Positions 1-5,759 of a stretch of 13,237 nt of DNA are shown here, in pieces. The position numbers were made by a program, and so were the translations under genes. Within the stretch, counting starts at the first letter, position 1; the number at the start of each line of letters is the position of its first letter. Source of the DNA: an uncultured bacterium (lineage in GTDB: Bacteria > Bacillota > Clostridia > Lachnospirales > Lachnospiraceae); NCBI GenBank assembly GCA_945871045.1, contig CAMBUC010000032.1, positions 1-13,237 on the forward strand, given 5' to 3'. The notes beneath the pieces are model-generated. The model made no database searches. It was not told the DNA's origin and worked only from the letters and a program-made list of their open reading frames with translations.

Positions 1-429
1 TTTCTTGTACTGGTGCTGCTGTTAAAACTTTTGAGTGTTTTTGAGATCTGGCGACTGCATGTCATGTATCCCGGGATAGAGATCGAATCTTTTGTAGATG
101 TGGTCTTACAGTTACCGTATGTGCTGGCATTCGCTTTGGTGGGAACAGCGGTCAGCGTATTTTTCGGGGCGACTCTCAGCCGCTTTGGAAAAGCAGCCTT
201 CTGGATATGGTGGGTGCTTTACATGATCCTTTGTATTGGCGTACCGCGGCTGATACCGCTTTTGACCCATAACCCTGCTGCCAATCAGGTAGTGATCTTT
301 TTGAATCAGGCCATTGAACATATCGTGGCCCACGCCCGTATTTACGGGGCGGCAGCAGTACTTTGTGTCACAGTCGTTTTTACGGCAGCCGGATATCTGG
401 TGGTTTGGAAACAGGAGGTAAGGCCTTAA
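1..429 (+). CDS. Integral membrane protein, C-terminal part (5' truncated by window edge)
   Basis: The frame is open from the first base and ends at TAA 427-429, so the start lies outside the window and about 142 residues are visible. The visible part is very hydrophobic. It has a membrane segment at the left edge, others at roughly residues 40-60 and 66-86, and a last one just before a short basic tail. The stretch between the last two contains a proline-rich turn and an amphipathic region. I do not recognise the family. A multi-pass permease-type subunit, for example of an ABC exporter, is possible but rests only on hydrophobicity. The next gene starts 1 bp after the stop, and its ribosome-binding site AGGAGG (413-418) lies inside this reading frame, so the two are probably co-transcribed and translationally coupled. 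Confidence 0.7.
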   Translation, partial: FLVLVLLLKLLSVFEIWRLHVMYPGIEIESFVDVVLQLPYVLAFALVGTAVSVFFGATLSRFGKAAFWIWWVLYMILCIGVPRLIPLLTHNPAANQVVIFLNQAIEHIVAHARIYGAAAVLCVTVVFTAAGYLVVWKQEVRP

Positions 430-430
430 G

Positions 431-1267
431 ATGAAAACGATACAACATTTTGCAAAAAAGCATACGATTGTTTACTGTATTCTTTTGGAGATTGTGGTGA
501 CGGCCAGTATTATGATCATGAGCATGCTCATCGCATACATACCGGGAGTCGTTGAAATGGATATCTTTGTGCTCCAAAGTATGTCAGAACTGGTGGGAGC
601 CATTGTGGTCTTTGCGGCCATGTGGCTCAGTGGGTGTACCTATGTCCTTTTTCGAAAAGGAACCGGTTTTTTTAAGGGCCTGTTGGTAGGCGGATATTTC
701 CTTGTACTCAGCATGCTGAGCGCGTCTTCCCTGTTTGCTGTTTATTCGGGAGAGCGTATCTTAAGGCCCTGGTATCTGATCGCCGCCTACCTGATCTGCA
801 TGATCCTTGTTGGCATCACAGAGGAATGGATGTACCGGGGGATTCATTCTGAATTACTGCTCCGCCATTTTGGAGCGACAAAAAAAGGTGTGTGGAAGGC
901 AACGATCCTATCCGGTCTGTTATTTGGCATGGCGCATTTGTCCAATCTGTTGGGTGCAGAACCGGTAGGAGTGTTGGTACAGTGCGTGGTGGCGTCAGGT
1001 ATGGGAATGGTTTTTGTGGCTGTGTTTTACCGCACAGGAAATATCTGGGTGCCGGTGTTTCTCCACGCCCTTGTGGACGCCGCGGCGCTCATCACAAGCG
1101 GGCTGTACGATGGAAAACTGACAGAGATCATTTCCGAGTACCAACCGGTGCAGGTCTTTGCAGTGATTCCGTATTTCATTGTGCTTGTGGTGCTGTTTCG
1201 CAAAAAGAAGATGGCGCAGATCCTGGAGCGTCTGTCCGAAGAAGGGGCTGTCCCTGCGGTCGAATAG
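431..1267 (+). CDS. CPBP family intramembrane glutamic endopeptidase (CAAX protease/Abi)
   Basis: This 278-residue polytopic membrane protein carries the CPBP (Rce1-like, Abi) signature. Motif 1 is EEWMYRG, with Glu131, Glu132 and Arg136. Motif 2 is FGMAH, with His169. Motif 3 is HALVD, with His212 and Asp216. In the family these residues form the membrane-embedded active site that cleaves within or near membrane segments. Characterised relatives process prenylated CAAX proteins or protect against self-produced bacteriocins, but the substrate here cannot be read from sequence. About eight hydrophobic segments are visible and the C-terminus is short and charged. AGGAGG lies 12 bp before the ATG, which is slightly long. 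The gene sits 1 bp behind another membrane protein gene, so a joint role in export or peptide immunity is possible but unproven. The catalytic motifs look intact. Confidence 0.88.
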   Translation: MKTIQHFAKKHTIVYCILLEIVVTASIMIMSMLIAYIPGVVEMDIFVLQSMSELVGAIVVFAAMWLSGCTYVLFRKGTGFFKGLLVGGYFLVLSMLSASSLFAVYSGERILRPWYLIAAYLICMILVGITEEWMYRGIHSELLLRHFGATKKGVWKATILSGLLFGMAHLSNLLGAEPVGVLVQCVVASGMGMVFVAVFYRTGNIWVPVFLHALVDAAALITSGLYDGKLTEIISEYQPVQVFAVIPYFIVLVVLFRKKKMAQILERLSEEGAVPAVE

Positions 1268-1328
1268 AAATGAAAGTAAGCCAGAATTTTCCTATCATAT
1301 TTACCGATCGAATGGAAACACTAGCATT

Positions 1329-1357
1329 GTAGAGTAAATCATTAGAGTTTACACTAC
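1329..1357. repeat. Inverted repeat in the promoter/leader of the SASP gene
   Basis: GTAGAGTAAA (1329-1338) and TTTACACTAC (1348-1357) are inverted copies with one mismatch in ten, separated by 9 bp. They lie 28 bp upstream of the spore-protein ATG. The left arm overlaps CATTGTA (1325-1331), which fits the sigma-G/sigma-F -10 pattern CATNNTA. The position suits either an operator or an mRNA leader hairpin. There is no T-run after it, so it is not a terminator. The identity of any binding protein is unknown. Confidence 0.5.
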
Positions 1358-1385
1358 GCAGCAAATGGATATGGAGGAAACAACC

Positions 1386-1598
1386 ATGGCAAGTAATGAT
1401 TCAAACACCGGAAAGAACAGAATGGAAGTGCCTGAGGCAAAGGACGCAATGAAGCGTTTTAAAGAAGAAGTTGCAAGTGAGCTGGGCGTTCAGTTAAAGG
1501 ACGGCTACAACGGCGATCTTTCTTCTCGCGAGGCTGGTTCTATCGGTGGAGAAATGGTCAGAAAAATGATCAAAAAGCAGGAGGAGCAGATGAAGTAA
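1386..1598 (+). CDS. Small acid-soluble spore protein, alpha/beta type
   Basis: This 70-residue protein belongs to the alpha/beta-type SASP family, which coats forespore DNA, protects it from UV and heat, and supplies amino acids on germination. The two family blocks are present: FKEEVASELGV (residues 25-35) and GYNGDLSSREAG followed by GGEMVRKMI (about 40-62). The germination protease GPR would be expected to cut between Glu28 and Val29 in the first block. An in-frame ATG at 1365 exists, but ATG 1386 is preferred because ATGGAGG lies just upstream with normal spacing, and because family members begin only a few residues before this sequence. A strong terminator follows. Expression would be expected in the forespore under sigma-G. 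A CATNNTA -10 match is visible at 1325-1331, but no properly spaced -35. Confidence 0.95.
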   Translation: MASNDSNTGKNRMEVPEAKDAMKRFKEEVASELGVQLKDGYNGDLSSREAGSIGGEMVRKMIKKQEEQMK

Positions 1599-1624
1599 TT
1601 TCATCCGGAAAAGTCCTGAAAAAG

Positions 1625-1673
1625 AAAAAAGGGTGTATCTGGTCAATAAATAGCGCCGGACACACCCTTTTTT
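1625..1673 (+). terminator. Rho-independent terminator after the SASP gene
   Basis: GGGTGTATCTGG (1631-1642) pairs with CCGGACACACCC (1656-1667) through 12 positions, with one A/C mismatch and one G-T pair. A T6 run follows at 1668-1673 and an A6 run precedes the stem, so it could also work on the opposite strand. It isolates the SASP transcript from tig. Confidence 0.92.
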
Positions 1674-1706
1674 CTAGTGCTTTCGTAAAAAATTTGCAAA
1701 AAGAGG

Positions 1707-1735
1707 TGGAAATTCCAATATTCCTATGTTATAAT
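1707..1735 (+). promoter_or_regulatory. Sigma-A-type promoter for tig
   Basis: TATAAT (1730-1735) is a perfect -10 match. TGGAAA (1707-1712) matches four of six -35 consensus bases, at exactly 17 bp spacing. The promoter lies directly after the SASP terminator. Transcription would start near 1742, giving tig a leader of about 85 nt. Confidence 0.75.
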
Positions 1736-1747
1736 CCATAAATGACT

Positions 1748-1786
1748 GCATAGGCGTTGCTATGCCCTTTTGCAGCAACGCTTTTT
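1748..1786 (+). promoter_or_regulatory. Attenuator-like hairpins in the tig leader
   Basis: GCGTTGCT (1754-1761) and AGCAACGC (1774-1781) form a perfect 8-bp stem with a 12-nt loop, followed directly by TTTTT (1782-1786). This is terminator architecture, yet it lies between the tig promoter and its ribosome-binding site. An upstream hairpin, GCATAG (1748-1753) with CTATGC (1760-1765), shares bases 1760-1761 and encloses the rest of the left arm of the terminator stem in its loop, so the two cannot form together. This suggests transcription attenuation of tig. The U-run is short, so it may be only partly effective. No known riboswitch class is recognised. Confidence 0.5.
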
Positions 1787-1826
1787 CATTATAAATATGA
1801 TTCTATTTAAGGAGGAAACAGTTACA

Positions 1827-3152
1827 ATGAATGTACAGGTTGAAGATTTAGGAAAGAATATGGTGAAACTCACCGCTACGGTTGAGGCGAAGGAAGTAGA
1901 TGCAGCCATCAAGTCTGCGTATAATAAGCAGAAAAACAAGATTTCCATTCCGGGATTCCGTAAGGGCAAAGTACCTCAGGCAATGATCGAGAAGATGTAC
2001 GGTCCCGAGATTTTTTATGAAGATGCTGCAAACATCCTGCTGCAGACAAATTATCCCGCAGTTGTGGATGAGAGCGGTGTAGATGTTGTTTCCCGTCCCA
2101 CCATCGATGTGACTCAGATCGAGAAAGGAAAAGATTTCATCTTTACCGCAGAAGTGGCTAAGAGACCGGAAGTAACTTTAGGAAAATACAACGGTGTAAC
2201 TGTTACAAAGATCGATACCAGCGTATCCGATGAGGAAGTGGATGCGGAGATTGAGCAGCAGAGAAATATCAATGCAAGAACTGTTACCATTACAGACCGT
2301 CCGGTACAGGAAGGCGATACCGCAGTGATCGACTTTGAGGGATTTGTAGACGGGGTTGCATTTGAAGGCGGAAAGGGCGAGAATCATTCCTTGGAGATCG
2401 GATCTCATTCTTTCATTGATACATTTGAAGATCAGTTAGTTGGCAAGAATGCCGGCGAGGAAGTAGAAGTAAATGTTACATTCCCTGAGCAGTATCAGGC
2501 GGCTGAGTTAGCAGGAAAGCCTGCTTTATTCAAGGTAAAGATCAACGAGATCCGTGCAAAAGAACTTCCTGAGTTAAACGATGAGTTCGTACAGGATATT
2601 TCTGAGTTCGATACCATGGCTGAGTACCGTGAGGATACAAAGAAGAAACTGCAGGAGCGCAAAGAGAACGCTGCAAAGGGAACCAAGGAGGATGAGGCGA
2701 TCCAGAAGATCATTGACAAGTCTAAGATGGAGATTCCCGAGGCAATGATCGACATGCAGGCAGAGAATATGATCGAGGAGTTTGCACAGCGTATTTCTGC
2801 ACAGGGTATGTCCTTTGATCAGTACATGCAGTTCTCTGGCATGACCATTGACAAGATGAAAGAGCAGGTTCGTCCGGAGGCATTGCAGCGCATCCAGAGC
2901 AGCCTTGTTTTAGAGCAGATCGCAAAGGAAGAGAACCTTGAGGCAACAGATGAAGATGTTGATGCAGAGGTTACAAAGATGGCTGAGATGTATGGCATGA
3001 AGGCAGAAGACTTAAAGTCATACATGGGAGAGGCTGAGAAAGATTCTATGAAGCGCGACCTTGCCATTAAGAAGGCAGTAGAGTTCATTATGGCGAATGT
3101 AAAGGAAAGAGCAAAAGCAAAATCCAAGACCGCAGAAGCAGACGCTGAATAA
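1827..3152 (+). CDS. tig: Trigger factor (ribosome-associated chaperone, peptidyl-prolyl isomerase)
   Basis: Trigger factor binds the ribosome exit tunnel, holds nascent chains and has prolyl isomerase activity. The 441-residue product has the expected three parts. The N-terminal ribosome-binding domain carries the signature GFRKGKVP (residues 43-50). An FKBP-type PPIase domain spans about 155-245, starting around EGDTAVIDFEGFVDG. A long helical SurA-like substrate-binding domain runs to an alanine/lysine-rich tail. ATG 1827 is chosen over an in-frame ATG at 1770: AAGGAGG (1809-1815) lies 11 bp upstream of it, and the earlier start would fall inside the leader hairpin. In the PPIase domain the usual proline-glycine before FE is replaced by Asp-Thr (FIDTFEDQL), so isomerase activity may differ. 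It has its own promoter and precedes clpP. Confidence 0.97.
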   Translation: MNVQVEDLGKNMVKLTATVEAKEVDAAIKSAYNKQKNKISIPGFRKGKVPQAMIEKMYGPEIFYEDAANILLQTNYPAVVDESGVDVVSRPTIDVTQIEKGKDFIFTAEVAKRPEVTLGKYNGVTVTKIDTSVSDEEVDAEIEQQRNINARTVTITDRPVQEGDTAVIDFEGFVDGVAFEGGKGENHSLEIGSHSFIDTFEDQLVGKNAGEEVEVNVTFPEQYQAAELAGKPALFKVKINEIRAKELPELNDEFVQDISEFDTMAEYREDTKKKLQERKENAAKGTKEDEAIQKIIDKSKMEIPEAMIDMQAENMIEEFAQRISAQGMSFDQYMQFSGMTIDKMKEQVRPEALQRIQSSLVLEQIAKEENLEATDEDVDAEVTKMAEMYGMKAEDLKSYMGEAEKDSMKRDLAIKKAVEFIMANVKERAKAKSKTAEADAE

Positions 3153-3165
3153 TACAAACGATAAG

Positions 3166-3199
3166 CAGGCTGGCCTTATGACGGGTCAGTCTGTTTCTT
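3166..3199 (+). terminator. Probable weak terminator hairpin between tig and clpP
   Basis: CAGGCTGGCC (3166-3175) pairs with GGTCAGTCTG (3184-3193) over 10 positions, two of them G-T, with an 8-nt loop. It is followed by TTTCTT rather than a clean T-run. It starts 13 bp after the tig stop. Termination is probably partial, letting some transcription reach clpP. I found no convincing promoter or CtsR operator (GGTCAAA direct repeat) in the tig-clpP gap. Confidence 0.6.
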
Positions 3200-3262
3200 A
3201 CTTCATAGACTTTTATATACATGATGGCGGGCGTTGCCGGAAAAACGCCAAAGGAGGTTAAT

Positions 3263-3844
3263 ATGAGTTTAGTACCTTATGTCGTAGAGCAGACCAGCAG
3301 AGGAGAGCGTTCCTATGATATTTATTCCAGGCTGTTAAAAGAGCGTATCATCTTTTTGGGTGAGGAGGTCAATGAGACCACTGCGAGTCTTACCGTCGCA
3401 CAGCTTCTTTTCTTAGAGTCGGAAGACCCCGGAAAAGATATTCATTTATACATCAATTCTCCCGGGGGAATGGTGACCGCAGGCATGGCGATCTATGATA
3501 CAATGCAGTACATTAAATGCGATGTATCTACGATCTGTATCGGAATGGCAGCCAGCATGGGTGCATTTTTATTGGCAGGCGGAACGAAAGGCAAACGTTT
3601 TGCGCTTCCCAATGCAGAGATCATGATCCATCAGCCCTCCGGTGGAGCGAAAGGACAGGCAACAGAGATCCAGATCGCAGCGGAAAACATCTTAAAGACG
3701 AAAAAGAAATTAAATGAGATCCTGGCAGCGAATACCGGAAAGTCATATGAGCAGGTTGCTGCCGATACGGAGCGCGATAATTACATGACCGCACAGGAAG
3801 CGGTTGAATATGGTTTGATCGATCGTATCATCACCAACCATTAA
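3263..3844 (+). CDS. clpP: ATP-dependent Clp protease proteolytic subunit ClpP
   Basis: ClpP forms the double-heptamer peptidase chamber that degrades proteins unfolded and fed in by ClpX or another Clp ATPase. The 193-residue product is of normal length and has the full catalytic triad: Ser98 in GMAASMGAF, His123 in MIHQPSGG and Asp172 in TERDNYM. The oxyanion-loop motif NSPGG lies at 65-69. ATG 3263 is chosen because AAAGGAGG ends 5 bp before it and because the protein then begins MSLVPYVVEQT, which matches family N-termini. An in-frame ATG at 3221 would add 14 unlikely residues. No long propeptide is present. The gene is followed 65 bp later by clpX, the usual Firmicutes and proteobacterial pairing, and no terminator separates them. 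Confidence 0.98.
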   Translation: MSLVPYVVEQTSRGERSYDIYSRLLKERIIFLGEEVNETTASLTVAQLLFLESEDPGKDIHLYINSPGGMVTAGMAIYDTMQYIKCDVSTICIGMAASMGAFLLAGGTKGKRFALPNAEIMIHQPSGGAKGQATEIQIAAENILKTKKKLNEILAANTGKSYEQVAADTERDNYMTAQEAVEYGLIDRIITNH

Positions 3845-3909
3845 TCATTTTTGACCGGATCAGTGGCATGCTGAAAACGGTCATAATACAGGATTTGGGA
3901 GAGACAACA

Positions 3910-5151
3910 GTGGCAGGTAAGAATATGGAAAAGATCCGCTGCAACTTCTGTGGAAAAACCCAGGAGCAGGTGCGCAAACTGATCGCAGGTCCGGGCGGAG
4001 CCTACATCTGTGATGAGTGTGTGGACATTTGTGCAGAGATCATAGAAGAGGAATTTGAAGATGAACCGATGAAATCAAAGCCTGATTTTGAGATCAATCT
4101 TCAGAAACCGAAGAAATTAAAAGAATTTTTGGATGAATATGTGATCGGACAGGAGGAAGCAAAAAAAGTACTGTCCGTTGCAGTATACAATCACTATAAG
4201 CGTATCATGAGCGAGCAGGAGAACGATGTGGAACTGCAGAAGAGCAACATTCTGATGCTGGGTCCTACCGGTTCCGGTAAAACGCTTCTGGCACAGACTC
4301 TGGCGCGGGTATTAAATGTTCCGTTTGCCATCGCAGACGCAACCACACTGACAGAAGCCGGATATGTGGGCGAGGATGTGGAAAACATTCTGTTAAAATT
4401 GATCCAGGCAGCGGATTATGATATTGAGCGTGCACAGTGTGGTATAGTTTACATCGATGAGATTGATAAAATCACAAAGAAGTCGGAAAATGTATCTATC
4501 ACCCGTGATGTTTCCGGAGAGGGTGTTCAGCAGGCGCTTCTCAAGATCCTGGAGGGTACACAGGCGAGTGTTCCACCCCAGGGGGGAAGAAAACATCCTC
4601 AGCAGGAACTGATCCAGATCGATACGACGAATATTCTGTTTATCTGTGGTGGTGCTTTTGATGGTTTGGAGAAGATCATTGAGACCCGCATGGACCAGAA
4701 ATCCATTGGATTCAATGCAGAGATCCGAGAGAAAAATGAGAAAAATACCGGCGAATTGTTCAAACATGTCATGCCGCAGGATTTTGTGAAATTCGGGCTG
4801 ATTCCGGAGTTTGTGGGACGTGTGCCGGTCAATGTATCTTTGGATTCCTTGGATAAGGAAGCGCTTGTACGCATCTTAAAGGAGCCGAAAAACTCCCTGA
4901 TCAAACAGTATACGAGATTGTTCGAGTTAGACGGCGTGGAACTCTATTTTGAGGATGATGCAGTGGAAGCGATCGCAGATAAATCATTAGAGCAGAAAAC
5001 CGGTGCCAGAGGACTTCGTTCCATCATGGAACGCACACTGGAAGATCTGATGTATGAAATTCCCTCAGATGAGGATATCGTCGCATGTACGATCACGCGT
5101 GGAGCCGTGGAAGCAACCGGTGAACCGATGATCGAACGAAAGGGAGCGTAA
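3910..5151 (+). CDS. clpX: ATP-dependent Clp protease ATP-binding subunit ClpX
   Basis: ClpX is the hexameric AAA+ unfoldase that recognises substrates and threads them into ClpP. With the GTG start it is 413 residues. It has a zinc-binding domain (Cys11, Cys14, Cys34, Cys37), Walker A GPTGSGKT (118-125), pore loop GYVG (151-154), Walker B with Asp183-Glu184, the RKH loop (227-229) and the ClpP-docking IGF tripeptide (266-268). A sensor-2 GARGLR motif lies near the C-terminus. GTG 3910 is preferred because GGGAGAG (3897-3903) sits 6 bp upstream. ATG 3868 (427 residues) has only a poor ribosome-binding site, and ATG 3925 is also weak. A 6-bp inverted repeat, TGACCG (3852-3857) and CGGTCA (3878-3883), brackets the rejected ATG. 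The gene is probably co-transcribed with clpP and ends in a strong terminator. Confidence 0.96.
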   Translation: MAGKNMEKIRCNFCGKTQEQVRKLIAGPGGAYICDECVDICAEIIEEEFEDEPMKSKPDFEINLQKPKKLKEFLDEYVIGQEEAKKVLSVAVYNHYKRIMSEQENDVELQKSNILMLGPTGSGKTLLAQTLARVLNVPFAIADATTLTEAGYVGEDVENILLKLIQAADYDIERAQCGIVYIDEIDKITKKSENVSITRDVSGEGVQQALLKILEGTQASVPPQGGRKHPQQELIQIDTTNILFICGGAFDGLEKIIETRMDQKSIGFNAEIREKNEKNTGELFKHVMPQDFVKFGLIPEFVGRVPVNVSLDSLDKEALVRILKEPKNSLIKQYTRLFELDGVELYFEDDAVEAIADKSLEQKTGARGLRSIMERTLEDLMYEIPSDEDIVACTITRGAVEATGEPMIERKGA

Positions 5152-5164
5152 CGAAAGCGTGAGG

Positions 5165-5197
5165 CCCGCCTGTGAGTCATCTCTACAGGCGGGTTTT
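5165..5197 (+). terminator. Rho-independent terminator after clpX
   Basis: CCCGCCTGT (5165-5173) pairs perfectly with ACAGGCGGG (5185-5193) around an 11-nt loop, followed by TTTTGTGTTTT. It begins 13 bp after the clpX stop, so lon is unlikely to be read through efficiently. The arms contain the same CCGCCTG/CAGGCGG word that recurs in the repeat region just downstream. Confidence 0.9.
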
Positions 5198-5290
5198 GTG
5201 TTTTCCGGCGGCTCAGGCGTTGCAGGTGAATGTGGCGCGCCCGCCTGGCTGTATACCAAAGGACGCCTTCGCCTGTTTACGTAACGAAAA

Positions 5291-5442
5291 GGGTGTCGGA
5301 GATGTTTCCATGTAAGACACGCTCTCGCTCCGCGAAAAGCGTAGCGGATACTAAGGATTTTTCTTCGTGAAGCCCTCACTCGAAAAATCCAAGTACCGAC
5401 GCTTTTCGAGGGTCTTCCATCGGAAAACATCCTCCGCCATCC
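5291..5442. repeat. Long imperfect hairpin, about 150 bp, inside the clpX-lon gap
   Basis: Nested complementary segments stack in order. The outer pair GGAGATGTTTCC (5298-5309) faces GGAAAACATCCTCC (5422-5435), with two single-base bulges. CGAAAAGCGT (5333-5342) faces ACGCTTTTCG (5399-5408) perfectly. GG and TACT (5346-5352) face AGTA and CC (5392-5397). GGATTTTTC (5355-5363) faces GAAAAATCC (5382-5390) perfectly. The apical loop is 18 nt. Unpaired bases sit mainly on the left arm (5310-5332). The consistent nesting makes chance unlikely. Confidence 0.75.
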
Positions 5443-5536
5443 TTGCCTGAAAACTGTCGATGGCTCAGGCGGTGATACATGTAATTCGCGTCCGTGCCCT
5501 GTGTGTCAGGCTTCGACACGTCGTTTATGCGGCGGG

Positions 5537-5621
5537 TTCACGCGGAGAAAACGTAAAGCAGCCAGTCAGAAGTCAGCAGAGCCAAGCCGTCTTTGCTTGG
5601 ACTCTGTGACTGCCCGCGTGA
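5537..5621. repeat. Second hairpin in the clpX-lon gap
   Basis: TCACGCGG (5538-5545) pairs perfectly with CCGCGTGA (5614-5621). Inside, GTCA, CAGAG and CCAAGC (5572-5587) pair with GCTTGG, CTCTG and TGAC (5595-5610) with one single-base bulge on each arm and a 7-nt loop. The unpaired left segment includes ACGTAAAGCA (5551-5560), which is perfectly complementary to TGCTTTACGT (5709-5718) just before lon. Confidence 0.65.
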
Positions 5622-5759
5622 TTCACCCGGAAAGCATAGGCGACTGGCGAAACTGACATACAGACAGGCGGGCGCGTATAGAGAGAAAACTGCCGCCTGC
5701 ATAGATATTGCTTTACGTGGTGGCGTGCCAACAGAAAATAGATTTGTAGAGGTAGTGGA

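Larger units (their letters stand above)
5206..5718. repeat. Structured, repeat-rich non-coding interval between clpX and lon
   Basis: This fills most of a 608-bp gap with no credible gene. Near the ends, CGCGCCCGCCTGGCTGTAT (5236-5254) and ATACAGACAGGCGGGCGCG (5658-5676) are inverted copies matching at 18 of 19 positions, and weaker similarity extends on both sides. Each end also folds locally: CAGGCG (5214-5219) with CGCCTG (5242-5247), and CAGGCGG (5665-5671) with CCGCCTG (5693-5699). A 10-bp direct repeat GGCTCAGGCG occurs at 5210-5219 and 5462-5471. Two large hairpins lie between. Interpretations are a dispersed REP- or MITE-like element of a few hundred bases, or a large structured RNA forming the lon leader. 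No transposase or clear target-site duplication is visible. Reading frames through it on the minus strand look like chance ORFs. Confidence 0.7.

Noticed and set aside
1310..1331. Sigma-G-like pair GAATG (1310-1314) and CATTGTA (1325-1331) before the SASP gene
   Set aside because: Both words fit the consensus, but only 10 bp separates them instead of about 17-18, so only the -10 element is kept as a hint.
892..1332. 146-codon forward frame inside the CPBP protease gene
   Set aside because: It overlaps a gene with clear catalytic motifs, is Arg/Gly/Cys-rich as expected of a shifted frame, and has no ribosome-binding site or recognisable domain.
1770..1800. Second promoter for tig at TTGCAG (1770-1775) and TATAAA (1790-1795)
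   Set aside because: The spacing is only 14 bp and the elements overlap the leader hairpin. The 1707-1735 pair is much better.
3153..3262. CtsR or CIRCE operator before clpP
   Set aside because: GGTCA is present in the tig-clpP gap but without the direct repeat GGTCAAA-N3-GGTCAAA, and no TTAGCACTC inverted repeat is seen.
3868..3909. ATG 3868 as the clpX start (427 residues)
   Set aside because: It has a poor ribosome-binding site and sits inside a small inverted repeat. GTG 3910 has GGGAGAG 6 bp upstream and gives a family-like N-terminus.
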